34,579 nucleotides of DNA, from positions 1 through 34,579 of the forward strand of contig JAIYAO010000066.1 in assembly GCA_027488965.1 (NCBI GenBank), given 5' to 3'. The notes beneath the pieces are model-generated. The model worked only from the letters and a program-made list of their open reading frames with translations, had not been told where the DNA came from and did not search any database. The stretch is from Alphaproteobacteria bacterium (GTDB lineage: Bacteria > Pseudomonadota > Alphaproteobacteria > Caulobacterales > Aquidulcibacteraceae). Below, piece after piece: positions 16,905 through 25,092 of the stretch (its first letter is position 1; every line of letters begins with the position of its first letter). The translations under genes were made by a program, and so were the position numbers.

Positions 16905-18014
16905 ATGGGACGCGTGCTTGACGAGTATCGCGCGCGGATCGCCGCCGGCGCGTTGGCGCCCGACGCGGCGCAGGCCGCGGCGGCGCAGCGTCTCGACGAT
17001 CTCGCCAGGGAGCTGGCGCAGTGGAAGCCGAAGCGGCTTTTCGGATCGTCCCCGCCGCCGCGCGGCCTTTACCTGTGGGGGCCGGTGGGGCGCGGCAAGT
17101 CGATGTTGATGGACCTCTTCTTCGACGCCGTGCCCGTTCAACCCAAGCGCCGCGTGCACTTCCACGAGTTCATGCTGGCCCAGCACGCGTTCCTGCGCGA
17201 GGCGCGCCTGCGCGCAGCGGGGCAGGACACGCTCATCGCCGATGCCGCGCGCGCCGTGGCCGGACAGGCGCGGCTGCTGTGCTTCGACGAGTTCGCCGTG
17301 ACCGACATCGCCGACGCCATGATCCTGGGGCGGCTGTTCGAACGCCTGTTCGCGCTCGACGTCGTTGTGGTCGCCACGTCGAACCGCCCGCCCGGGGACC
17401 TCTACAAGAACGGCCTGAACCGCCAACTCTTCGCCCCCTTCATCGATCTCGTGCAGGCAAACCTCGACGTGGTGGAGATCGATGCGGCGCGGGACTACCG
17501 GCTGGAGCGCCTGCTGGCGGCGCCGGTGTACCACGCGCCGCTTGGACCGGCGGCGAGCGAAGCGCTCGATGCCGCGTGGGCGAGCCTCACGCTGGGCGCC
17601 AGCGCACAGCCCGTGGCGCTCGACGTGCGCGGCCGCACCCTGCAGATCAACCGCGCCGCAGCAGGGTGTGCGCGCGTGACATTCGAGGAGTTGTGTATGC
17701 GCCCGCTGGGCGCGGCCGACTATCTGGAGCTCGCAGAGCGGTTTCACACCGTGCTGCTGGAAGACGTGCCGCGCTTCACGCCGTCCATGCGGGAGGAGGC
17801 CGCCCGCTTCCGCACGCTCGTCGATGCGCTTTACGAGGCCAAGACCAAGCTCATCGCCACCGCGGATGCGCAACCGCAGGACCTCTACCCCGCGGGAGAC
17901 CAGAGCTTCGAGTTCGAGCGGACCGCCTCGCGCCTGATGGAGATGCGCTCGGCGGACTACCTTGCGTTGCCCCGCCGAGATCGTGCGTACCGCGACGCCA
18001 TCGCCGAAACGTGA
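16905..18014 (+). CDS. zapE: Cell division ATPase ZapE (AFG1 family)
   Basis: The 369-residue product is an AFG1/LACE1-family P-loop ATPase. Walker A is GPVGRGKS (59-66) within RGLYLWGPVGRGKSMLMDLFF (quoted partly), then RRVHFHEFM, Walker B LLCFDEFAVTDIADAM, sensor region VVVATSNRPP followed by LYKNGLNRQLFAPFI, and C-terminal VTFEELCMRPLGAADYLEL. These are all hallmarks of ZapE, which in E. coli binds FtsZ and modulates the Z-ring under low oxygen. Length is typical. It is convergent with the small membrane protein at 18025. Confidence 0.94.
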   Translation: MGRVLDEYRARIAAGALAPDAAQAAAAQRLDDLARELAQWKPKRLFGSSPPPRGLYLWGPVGRGKSMLMDLFFDAVPVQPKRRVHFHEFMLAQHAFLREARLRAAGQDTLIADAARAVAGQARLLCFDEFAVTDIADAMILGRLFERLFALDVVVVATSNRPPGDLYKNGLNRQLFAPFIDLVQANLDVVEIDAARDYRLERLLAAPVYHAPLGPAASEALDAAWASLTLGASAQPVALDVRGRTLQINRAAAGCARVTFEELCMRPLGAADYLELAERFHTVLLEDVPRFTPSMREEAARFRTLVDALYEAKTKLIATADAQPQDLYPAGDQSFEFERTASRLMEMRSADYLALPRRDRAYRDAIAET

Positions 18015-18024
18015 GGAGACGTCT

Positions 18025-18468
18025 TCAGATCAGCCACGTCACCGGGTTCTCGATCACCTTCGTCTCGGAGGCCCGCAGGAAGCCCACCGCGCTGCGCACC
18101 ACCACCCAGATCATCACAACGGGCTTGAAGATCCACGCGATGAGCCAGCCCAGGATCGGGATGATCCCGATGATCGACACGATCGTCCACGCCACGGCGC
18201 CGATGATGATCGTCCGCAGCGCGAACTCGAAGTGCGAGCGGGCCCAGAACGGGCCTTCGTCGCGCTTGGACGCAGCAATCGCCAGCGCCGCGACGCCGAG
18301 GCCGAGGCCGATCCAGTTCACGAACTGGTTGCCGGCCCAGTTGATCCCGAACGCGGTGACCATGAGCCCGTAGACGAGAAACGCCTGCTGCTTGGGATCG
18401 CGCACATCGAAGAGCGGCTTCTTCGGCGGCGGCGGCCGCATCGGCGTGATGTTACTGGAATCGTTCAC
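18025..18468 (-). CDS. Small multi-span membrane protein, DUF4870-like
   Basis: Encodes 147 residues from a GTG at 18468, twelve bases after the putA stop, with GAGGG overlapping that stop as ribosome site. There are about four hydrophobic segments, a conserved-looking HFEFALRTIIIG, and a C-terminus of the form VVRSAVGFLRASETKVIENPVTWL. That arrangement (H-x-x-F-x-x-RT, then R-x-x-x-G-L-x-x-x and a closing NP-x-TW) is shared by a widespread uncharacterised proteobacterial membrane protein close to DUF4870. Function unknown. Its position suggests it is the second gene of a putA operon. Confidence 0.78.
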   Translation of the reverse strand: MNDSSNITPMRPPPPKKPLFDVRDPKQQAFLVYGLMVTAFGINWAGNQFVNWIGLGLGVAALAIAASKRDEGPFWARSHFEFALRTIIIGAVAWTIVSIIGIIPILGWLIAWIFKPVVMIWVVVRSAVGFLRASETKVIENPVTWLI

Positions 18469-18480
18469 CTTGGATGTCCC

Positions 18481-21400
18481 TCAGAGGTTGAGCAGCGCAG
18501 GATCGCCGCCCTGTGCGGTGATGTTCACCGTGACGGTGCGTTCGCCGGCGAAGCGCTGCAGGTAGTGCGGCCCACCGGCCTTCGGCCCGGTGCCCGAAAG
18601 GCCCACGCCTCCGAACGGCTGCACGCCGACGACGGCGCCGACCATGGAGCGGTTTACATAGACATTGCCGGCGGGCACGGCGGCCTGCACTTCGGCGGCG
18701 AAGCTCTCAAGCCGTGAATGAATGCCCAGCGTCAGGCCATAGCCCTTGCGCGCGAGGGCTGCGCCTACGGCCGCGATCTCTGCGGGCTCGTAGCGGATCA
18801 CGTGCAGGATCGGGCCGAACACCTCGTGGTCGATCAGGTCGAGCGAAGGCAGATCGACGATGGCCGGGCCGAAGAAGGAGCCCGCCATGCCCGTCACGTC
18901 GCGCTGCACCAACACCTTTGCGTCGCGTTGCATCTGCGCGAGGTGGGTCTCCAGCATCACGCGCGCGGCAGTATCGATCACGGGGCCCACGTCCGTGCGC
19001 GGGTCTGCGGGATCGCCGATGCGCAGTTCCTGCAACGCGCCGGCGAGCTTGGAGAGAATGAGATCGGCCGTACCGTGCGGCAGGAACAGGATGCGCAATG
19101 CCGAACAGCGCTGGCCCGCGGAGCCGAAGGCGGAGAGCACCGCATCGTCCACCACCTGCTCCGGCAATGCGGTGGTGTCGACGAACATGGCGTTCAGGCC
19201 GCCGGTCTCGGCGATCAGCACGGGAATTGCGCCCTGGCGCGCAGCGAGGGTGCGGTGGATGCGCTTCGCTGTTTCGGTGGAGCCGGTGAAGCAGACGCCG
19301 GCGATGCATTCGTCCTCGGTCAGCGTCGCACCTACCGTTTCGCCGGGGCCGATGGCGAGCTGCAGCACGTCCGGCGGCAGCCCCGCCCTGCGAAACAGCT
19401 GCACCGCCTCGGCCGCAACCAGCGGCGTCTGCTCGGCGGGCTTGGCGATGACCGTGTTGCCGGCGGCAAGCGCGGCCGCGAGCTGACCCGTAAAGATCGC
19501 AAGCGGGAAGTTCCACGGGCTGATGCACGCGAACACGCCGCGCCCATGCAGCTCCAGCACGTTGGTTTCACCCGCGGGCCCCGGCAGTCGCTGCGGCGCG
19601 GCAAAGAAGCGCTCGGCCTCGGCGGCGTAGTAGCGGCAGAAGTCCACGGCCTCGCGGACTTCGTCAATCCCGTCCTGCAGCGTGCGCCCGCCTTCGCGCG
19701 CCAGCAGCGCCACGAGACGATCGGTCTCCCGTTCCAGGGCGTCCGCCATGGCGCGCAGATGCTGCGCACGTTGGCCCCCGCCCAGCGCGTTCCATGCGGG
19801 TTGCGCTGCATGCGCCGAAGCGATCATCGCGCGGACATCGTCGACGGTGGCGTCATTGGCGAATCCGACGACAAGCGACGGATCATGCGGCGCTGTACGC
19901 TTTGCTCCCCCGCCGCGGGGCAGAAATGTGAGCGGTGAAGCATCAAGCGCTGCGACCGCTTGCTGCAACCGTTCGCGGTCGGCGGCGATGGACAGGTCGG
20001 GGCCCGTGGAATTGCGCCGGCTCGCCCCATACAGGGCCGAGGGAGCGGGCAGGCGCGGATGGCGGCGCGGGCTGGCCTCCACGCGCGCGACCGGATCGGC
20101 GGCGACCAGATCGGGAGAGACGTCATCGTCGAGAAAGGAGTGCACGAACGAGGTGTTGGCGCCGTTCTCCAGCAGGCGGCGCACGAGGTACGGCAGCAGG
20201 TCCTCATGGCCGCCCACGGGCGCATAGACGCGCACCGGCGCCTTGAAGCCGCCTGCCGCATAGAGCGCCTCGCCCATGCCGTGCAGGCGCTGGAACTCGA
20301 AGGCCGAAACATTGCGCGTCGACGCGATACGGTTCACGGCCACCGCCGTATGCGCGTTGTGCGTGGCGAACTGCGGATAGAGCCGGTCGGCGGCGTCGAG
20401 CAAATCGCCGGCGCAGACGATGTAGGAGAGATCCGTCGCCGCCTTGGTGGTGAACACCGGATAGTCCGGCCGGCCCATCACCTGTGCGCGCTTGACCTCC
20501 CCGTCCCAGTACGCGCCCTTCACCAGCCGCACCATGAGGCGCGTGCGCCGCCTGCGCGCGAGATCGGCGAGCATCGCCACCGAGGCGCGTGCGCGCTTCT
20601 GGTACGCCTGCAGCGCAAACCCCAGCCCCGTCCAGTCCCTCAGCGACGGCTCGCCCGCGAGCCTGTCCAGCAGCTTGAACGAGATCACCAGCCGCTCGGT
20701 CTCCTCCGCATCGAAGCAGAGATTGATGTTCGCGGACTTCGCCAGCAGACAGAGCTCGACGACGCGGCCGTAAAGCTCCGCGAACACGCGATCTTCCTGG
20801 CGTGCCTCGTAGCGCGGATGCAGCGCCGACAGTTTCACCGAAATGCCGGAGCGCTGTTCAGGCGCCCCTTCGCCGTCGGCGCCCACGGCGCGGATCGCAT
20901 CGGCGTAGCTGTCGAGATAGCGCGCGGCGTCATGCGCCGTGCGCGCGCCCTCGCCCAGCATGTCGAAGGAAAAGAACGCGGCTTCCCCGGCCCGCACGGC
21001 GGCGCGACCGCGCTTGAGCGCCTCGCCCATGTCGCGGCCCAGCACGAACTGCTCGCCGAGGATGCGCATCGCCTGCATGGCCCCGGCGCGCACCACGGGC
21101 TCGCCCGCGCGCGACACGAAGCGCTTCATGAAGCCGGTGAAATCGGTCTTCAGGTCGTCATTGAGCGCCACGACCCGGCCTGTGAGCATCAGCCCCCAGG
21201 TGCCGGCGTTCACGAGCCAGGATTCCGACTTGCCCAGATGCTCGGCCCAGCGGCCCGAGGCGATCTTCTCGGCGATAAGCTTGTCGGCGGTCTCCGCGTC
21301 CGGCACCCGCAGCAGCGCCTCCGCGAGGCACATTAGGGCCAGACCCTCCGCATTGGAGAGGCCGAACTCCTCCAGGAAGCTCTCCATCACGCCCTTGCGG

Positions 21401-21594
21401 CGCTTGAGCGCGCGGGCGCGACGGACGAGATCGCGCGATTCGGCCTCAACGCTGGCGCGCGCGGCGGGATCGAGGGGCGAGGCCGCAAGCAGGGCGGCGA
21501 TCGCGGCGTCCTCCGGTGCGTAGCGGCCGGCGTCCAGGGCGTCCCAGTCCAGTCCCGAAAATCCCGTCCCCGGCGCCGCCGCGGCATCCGCCAT
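18481..21594 (-). CDS. putA: Bifunctional proline dehydrogenase / P5C dehydrogenase PutA
   Basis: The 1037-residue product oxidises proline to glutamate in two steps. The PRODH barrel (about residues 170-470) carries SGISVKLSALHPRYE (partly quoted), RLVKGAYWDGEVKRAQ and an HNAHT segment involved in FAD and substrate binding. The aldehyde dehydrogenase half (about 540-1010) has FACISPWNFPLAIF, catalytic Glu796 in AETGGLNA and Cys830 in GQRCSALR; the 34-residue spacing is that of ALDH enzymes. Length and start (ATG 21594 behind GAGGAG) show the short PutA type without the N-terminal ribbon-helix-helix DNA-binding domain, so it should not autoregulate as E. coli PutA does. No putP or regulator is adjacent. 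A 172-base region separates it from the divergent glycosyltransferase. Confidence 0.96.
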   Translation of the reverse strand: MADAAAAPGTGFSGLDWDALDAGRYAPEDAAIAALLAASPLDPAARASVEAESRDLVRRARALKRRKGVMESFLEEFGLSNAEGLALMCLAEALLRVPDAETADKLIAEKIASGRWAEHLGKSESWLVNAGTWGLMLTGRVVALNDDLKTDFTGFMKRFVSRAGEPVVRAGAMQAMRILGEQFVLGRDMGEALKRGRAAVRAGEAAFFSFDMLGEGARTAHDAARYLDSYADAIRAVGADGEGAPEQRSGISVKLSALHPRYEARQEDRVFAELYGRVVELCLLAKSANINLCFDAEETERLVISFKLLDRLAGEPSLRDWTGLGFALQAYQKRARASVAMLADLARRRRTRLMVRLVKGAYWDGEVKRAQVMGRPDYPVFTTKAATDLSYIVCAGDLLDAADRLYPQFATHNAHTAVAVNRIASTRNVSAFEFQRLHGMGEALYAAGGFKAPVRVYAPVGGHEDLLPYLVRRLLENGANTSFVHSFLDDDVSPDLVAADPVARVEASPRRHPRLPAPSALYGASRRNSTGPDLSIAADRERLQQAVAALDASPLTFLPRGGGAKRTAPHDPSLVVGFANDATVDDVRAMIASAHAAQPAWNALGGGQRAQHLRAMADALERETDRLVALLAREGGRTLQDGIDEVREAVDFCRYYAAEAERFFAAPQRLPGPAGETNVLELHGRGVFACISPWNFPLAIFTGQLAAALAAGNTVIAKPAEQTPLVAAEAVQLFRRAGLPPDVLQLAIGPGETVGATLTEDECIAGVCFTGSTETAKRIHRTLAARQGAIPVLIAETGGLNAMFVDTTALPEQVVDDAVLSAFGSAGQRCSALRILFLPHGTADLILSKLAGALQELRIGDPADPRTDVGPVIDTAARVMLETHLAQMQRDAKVLVQRDVTGMAGSFFGPAIVDLPSLDLIDHEVFGPILHVIRYEPAEIAAVGAALARKGYGLTLGIHSRLESFAAEVQAAVPAGNVYVNRSMVGAVVGVQPFGGVGLSGTGPKAGGPHYLQRFAGERTVTVNITAQGGDPALLNL

Positions 21595-21766
21595 CGCGCA
21601 CTCCTCAACCCTGCCTACGCCGCCGCCCGCCGCCCGGGGCGGGTGACTCGGTCGCGCGAGCCCCTTATATCGGCGCACCGCCGCGCTGACGCCAAGTTTT
21701 CGCTGGAGCCCCCGCATCGCCCCGCCCCTGATCCCCGCCCCGCCCGACCAGGACCCCACGCGCCTC

Positions 21767-22861
21767 ATGCTCGTCACCGACGCCTGGGAGCCGCAGGTGA
21801 ACGGCGTGGTGCGGACGCTGTCACGCACCATCGCCGAGCTGCGCGCCATGGGCGTGGAGGTGGAGGTCGTCTCCCCGTCCGACGGGTACAAGACCATCCC
21901 GCTCATCACCTACGAGGAAATCCGCCTCGCGCTGTGGGCCAAGGACGACGTGGAGGAGCGCTTCCAGGCGTTCGCGCCGGACGCGGTGCACATCGCAACG
22001 GAGGGCACGCTGGGCTGGGCCATGCGCACCATCTGCCGGCAGTATAACTTCCCCTACACGACCAGCTACCACACGCAGTTCCCCGAATACGTCCACGCCC
22101 GGTTCTGGTGGATCCCGCTGATGGCCGGCTATGCCTACATGCGCGCGTTTCACGGCAAGAGCGGGCGCGTGATGGTGGCGACGCCCTCCATGAAGGCGCA
22201 GTTGGAGGAGCGCGGCATCCGCAATCTCACGGTGTGGAGCCGCGGCGTCGATACAGAGCTGTTCAACCCGTCGCGGCGGGGCGTCGACGGCGGCCTGTTC
22301 GCGGACCTGCCGAAGCCCGTGTTCGTCTACGTGGGCCGGGTGGCTGTGGAGAAGAATCTCGAGGCGTTCCTGAAGCTCGACCTGCCCGGCTCCAAGGTCG
22401 TGGTCGGCGGCGGGCCGCAGAAGGAAGAGCTCGAGGCGCGCTATCCGGAGGCGCGGTTCACCGGGCCGAAGTTCGGCGAGGATCTCGCGCGCCACTACGC
22501 GGACGCGGACGTCTTCGTGTTCCCGAGCTTCACCGACACGTTCGGGCTTGTGATCCTCGAGGCCATGGCGTCCGGAACGCCGGTGGCGGGATTCAACGCG
22601 CCGGGCCCGAAGGACATCATCCCCGGCTCCAACGCCGGCGCGGTGTCGGACGATCTGCGCGCGGCATGCCTTGAAGCGCTGACGATGGACCGCGCCGTGA
22701 CGCGGGCCTATGCGGAGAAGTTCTCCTGGCGGGCCTGCGCGGAGGACTTCCTGCACAACCTGCAGCCGCTGCCCAAGCCGGAGAAGAAGCGCTTCTGGCG
22801 CCGGCTGCGCGCCATCCGCCTGCGGCGCAAGCCGGCTACGCCGGCGACCCCCGCACGGTGA
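21767..22861 (+). CDS. GT4 family glycosyltransferase (MgtA/SqdX-like)
   Basis: The 364-residue product is a GT-B glycosyltransferase of family GT4. It begins almost directly with VTDAWEPQVNGVVRTL, the donor/acceptor Gly loop of the MgtA/PimB/SqdX-like subfamily. Later come SYHTQFPEYVHAR, a VWSRGVDTELFNP segment, FVYVGRVAVEKNLEAFL and FTDTFGLVILEAMASGTPV, where the usual first Glu of the EX7E motif is Asp, as is common in this subfamily. It likely transfers hexose or uronic acid to a lipid. Homologues usually have two or three residues before the VTDAW strand, so translation may begin a little upstream with a non-ATG codon. A TTATATC box at 21665 could be its -10. The C-terminus is a basic tail. 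Confidence 0.9.
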   Translation: MLVTDAWEPQVNGVVRTLSRTIAELRAMGVEVEVVSPSDGYKTIPLITYEEIRLALWAKDDVEERFQAFAPDAVHIATEGTLGWAMRTICRQYNFPYTTSYHTQFPEYVHARFWWIPLMAGYAYMRAFHGKSGRVMVATPSMKAQLEERGIRNLTVWSRGVDTELFNPSRRGVDGGLFADLPKPVFVYVGRVAVEKNLEAFLKLDLPGSKVVVGGGPQKEELEARYPEARFTGPKFGEDLARHYADADVFVFPSFTDTFGLVILEAMASGTPVAGFNAPGPKDIIPGSNAGAVSDDLRAACLEALTMDRAVTRAYAEKFSWRACAEDFLHNLQPLPKPEKKRFWRRLRAIRLRRKPATPATPAR

Positions 22862-22884
22862 AACTGTGCAGGGCGACGGCCTGA

Positions 22885-23088
22885 CGGCGTCTGCCGCATG
22901 GCATTGCGAAAAGCAGCATCGCGCCGAGGGAGGCGTTGCGCAGCTTCATCGCGCGCCACGCGACGGCGGGGTCGACCGACGTTTACTTCAGCTCGGGCAA
23001 TCACGCGGTCTTTGAAGGACACGCCGCGCGTGCGGCGGTCAAGGCCTTAGCCCCCGCCTACCACTTGATGTTTTTCCGCATCTGGTAG
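22885..23088 (+). other. Stop-to-stop open frame without start codon, possible gene remnant
   Basis: Between the glycosyltransferase and the convergent pstA there is an open frame of 67 codons bounded by TGA (22882) and TAG (23086), with coding-like G/C-rich third positions for most of its length and peptide segments such as REALRSFIARHATAGSTDVY and SSGNHAVFEGHA. It has no ATG or GTG near its start and its end runs antisense into pstA. It may be the decayed end of a lost gene, or chance in GC-rich DNA. I do not recognise the sequence. Confidence 0.25.
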
Positions 23089-24083
23089 CGCAGCCAGATC
23101 GCCGTGCCGTTCATCAGCAGGGTGATGATCAGCAGCACGATGCCGGCGGCGGCCGCGTTGCGGAGGAACTCGGGCTCGGGACGGCTGGTCCAGTTGAACA
23201 TCTGGATCGGCATGGTGGTGAACGACTGCGACAGCCAGCCCTGCCCATCCGGCGCCCAGGGCAGCCAGCTCATGAGCATGTCGGCGGTGTTGACCACGAT
23301 CTCATTGCCCTCGGAGTCATAGATCGTCTGACCCACATCGCTGGGCGCCACGAAGGGCAGGAACGCCACGAACGTCGGCACGCCGATCACGATCAGCGGC
23401 GCGGTTTCACCCAGCGCCCGGGAGAGACCGATAATCACGCCGGTGACGATCCCGGGGATCGCGTACGGCAGCACGTGGTGGGACGTGGCCTGCCATTTGG
23501 TGGCCCCTACCGACAGGGCCGCCTCACGGATGCCGCGCGGTACGGAGCGGACCGACTCGCGGGCAGTGACGATGATGACCGGCAGGATCAGCAGCGCGAG
23601 CGTCAGGCCGGCGGTGAGGATCGTCTGTCCGAACAGCGAAGACGTCTGGCCAAGGCCGTACACGAAGAGCCCGAGGCCGAGGAGGCCGTAAATGATCGAC
23701 GGCACCCCGGCGAGGTTGTTGACCGTGACTTCGATCACGTCCGTAATGGCGTTCTTCGGCGCGTACTCTTCCAGGTAGACGCCGGCCATGACGCCCACGG
23801 GAATGGCGATCAGCGCGGTGGTGATGATCACGAGGATCGATCCCACCCATGCGGACAGGATGCCCGCATCCTCGGCGGTGCTGGCCGGGAACTTCAGGAA
23901 GAAGTCCATTGTCATCTTCCCGGACGCGTCCTGGAAGAGGCCGACTATGAGCGCGACCAAGACCACCAGCGCGATGCCCGTAGCGAGCACGCCCCAGAAC
24001 ACGAAGGAGAGGTCCCAGAATTTGCGGATTGCGAGGCCCGGGGGCGGCGCAAAGGGTTCGGCGGCGCGGGTTTCCGTGACCAT
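23058..24083 (-). CDS. pstA: Phosphate ABC transporter permease PstA
   Basis: The 341-residue inner-membrane permease of the high-affinity phosphate importer. Six or so membrane segments surround the ABC permease loop: EAALSVGATKWQATSHHVLPYAIPGI (partly quoted) is the EAA motif that contacts PstB, and LSRALGETAPLIVIG is the PstA signature. A periplasmic insertion (SDVGQTIYDSEGNEIVV) before the last helices is typical of alphaproteobacterial PstA. I chose the ATG at 24083, because GAGGAG lies eight bases upstream and the pstC stop is one base before it. No pstB, phoU or phoB follows; the next gene is convergent. Confidence 0.95.
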   Translation of the reverse strand: MVTETRAAEPFAPPPGLAIRKFWDLSFVFWGVLATGIALVVLVALIVGLFQDASGKMTMDFFLKFPASTAEDAGILSAWVGSILVIITTALIAIPVGVMAGVYLEEYAPKNAITDVIEVTVNNLAGVPSIIYGLLGLGLFVYGLGQTSSLFGQTILTAGLTLALLILPVIIVTARESVRSVPRGIREAALSVGATKWQATSHHVLPYAIPGIVTGVIIGLSRALGETAPLIVIGVPTFVAFLPFVAPSDVGQTIYDSEGNEIVVNTADMLMSWLPWAPDGQGWLSQSFTTMPIQMFNWTSRPEPEFLRNAAAAGIVLLIITLLMNGTAIWLRYQMRKNIKW

Positions 24084-24084
24084 G

Positions 24085-24993
24085 TCAGTACTCCTCACGG
24101 AAGGCGCGGTTGAGAGCGAACGCGATGAGGTTGAACGCGAGCGTGATCACCAGCAGGGCGAGGCCCGCGGCGAAGATCGAGTAGAACTCGAGGGTATTGG
24201 CGGCGATGTCGCCCTTCGTGACCTGAGCAATGTAGGCGGTGATCGTGGCCGCACCCTCGGTGGGGTTGAAGGTCAGGTTGGGTTGTTGGCCACCGGCGAT
24301 CGCGACGACCATGGTCTCACCGACAGCCCGCGACATGGCCAGAACGAACGCGCCAGCGATACCGGAAGTCGCCGCCGGCAACATCACATTCAGCGCAGTT
24401 TCAAGCTTGGTGGCCCCCATGGCGAACGACCCCTCGCGGAGCGCGTTCGGGACGGCGCGCAAGGCGTCTTCGGACAACGAGGCGATGTAGGGAATAATCA
24501 GGACGCCGATCACGAGCCCAGCCGACAGGATGTTGAAGCCGGGCAGATTGGGGAACAACGTCGCTTTCAGGAGAGGCGTGACCACGACCAGCGCGAAGTA
24601 GCCGAAGATCACCGTCGGCACCGCCGCTAGCAGTTCCAGAACCGGCTTGACGATTTCCCGCGCGCGCGCTCCGGCGAACTCGGAGAGGTAAATGGCCGCT
24701 AGAAGGCCGAGCGGCACCGCCACCGAAAGTGCAACCAGCGTCGACAGCAACGTCCCGCACAGGAGCGGCGCGATGCCGTAGCGGGGGTTGTCGAAAAGCG
24801 GCGACCAGACGGTGTCGGTCAGGAACGTGAAAACGGGGACCTTCTCGAAGAAGTGGAAGGACTCCGAGAGGAGCACGTAGACGATGGCGATGGTGACGGC
24901 GATGGAGGCGGCAGCTGCCAGAAACAGGGAGCTCTCGATGGCGCGCTCGCCCAGCAACAGGCGCCGCTTCGTGAAATCGCGCGAGACAGGCAC
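24085..24993 (-). CDS. pstC: Phosphate ABC transporter permease PstC
   Basis: The 302-residue permease partner of PstA. It starts at GTG (24993) behind GGGGGAA. Membrane segments begin at about residue 20; FFEKVPVFTFLTDTVWSP is the periplasmic loop typical of PstC, followed by YGIAPLLCGTLLSTL, the EAA-loop ALREGSFAMGATKLETALNV (partly quoted) and MSRAVGETMVVAIAGG. The gene ends one base before pstA. It follows pstS by 99 bases that hold a strong hairpin, suggesting lower expression of the permeases than of the binding protein. Confidence 0.95.
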   Translation of the reverse strand: MPVSRDFTKRRLLLGERAIESSLFLAAAASIAVTIAIVYVLLSESFHFFEKVPVFTFLTDTVWSPLFDNPRYGIAPLLCGTLLSTLVALSVAVPLGLLAAIYLSEFAGARAREIVKPVLELLAAVPTVIFGYFALVVVTPLLKATLFPNLPGFNILSAGLVIGVLIIPYIASLSEDALRAVPNALREGSFAMGATKLETALNVMLPAATSGIAGAFVLAMSRAVGETMVVAIAGGQQPNLTFNPTEGAATITAYIAQVTKGDIAANTLEFYSIFAAGLALLVITLAFNLIAFALNRAFREEY

Positions 24994-25038
24994 GTCAGTT
25001 CCCCCTTCACACCCCGAGCCAACGAGGCCCCGACACTA

Positions 25039-25064
25039 TGCGGGAGGGGTTTCCCCCTCCCGCA
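25039..25064 (-). terminator. 11-bp perfect hairpin between pstS and pstC
   Basis: An uninterrupted 11-bp G/C-rich stem with a 4-base loop lies 28 bases after the pstS stop and 45 bases before the pstC start. Both strands lack a T-run behind the stem, so full termination is unlikely. Hairpins at this place in binding-protein/permease operons usually attenuate or stabilise the upstream message so that the binding protein is made in excess; that role here is inferred. Confidence 0.6.
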
Positions 25065-25092
25065 CGCGTGTCATGCTTTACGTCCGTCCGGT

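Noticed and set aside
15753-17873. Open antisense frame of 706 codons across zapE and the thioredoxin-like gene
   Set aside because: It crosses two well-supported genes and an intergenic region and has no domain-like sequence.
20740-21600. Possible N-terminal DNA-binding domain on PutA
   Set aside because: The protein begins with an acidic Ala-rich tail and goes straight into the helical arm of the PRODH domain; no ribbon-helix-helix is seen upstream in frame.
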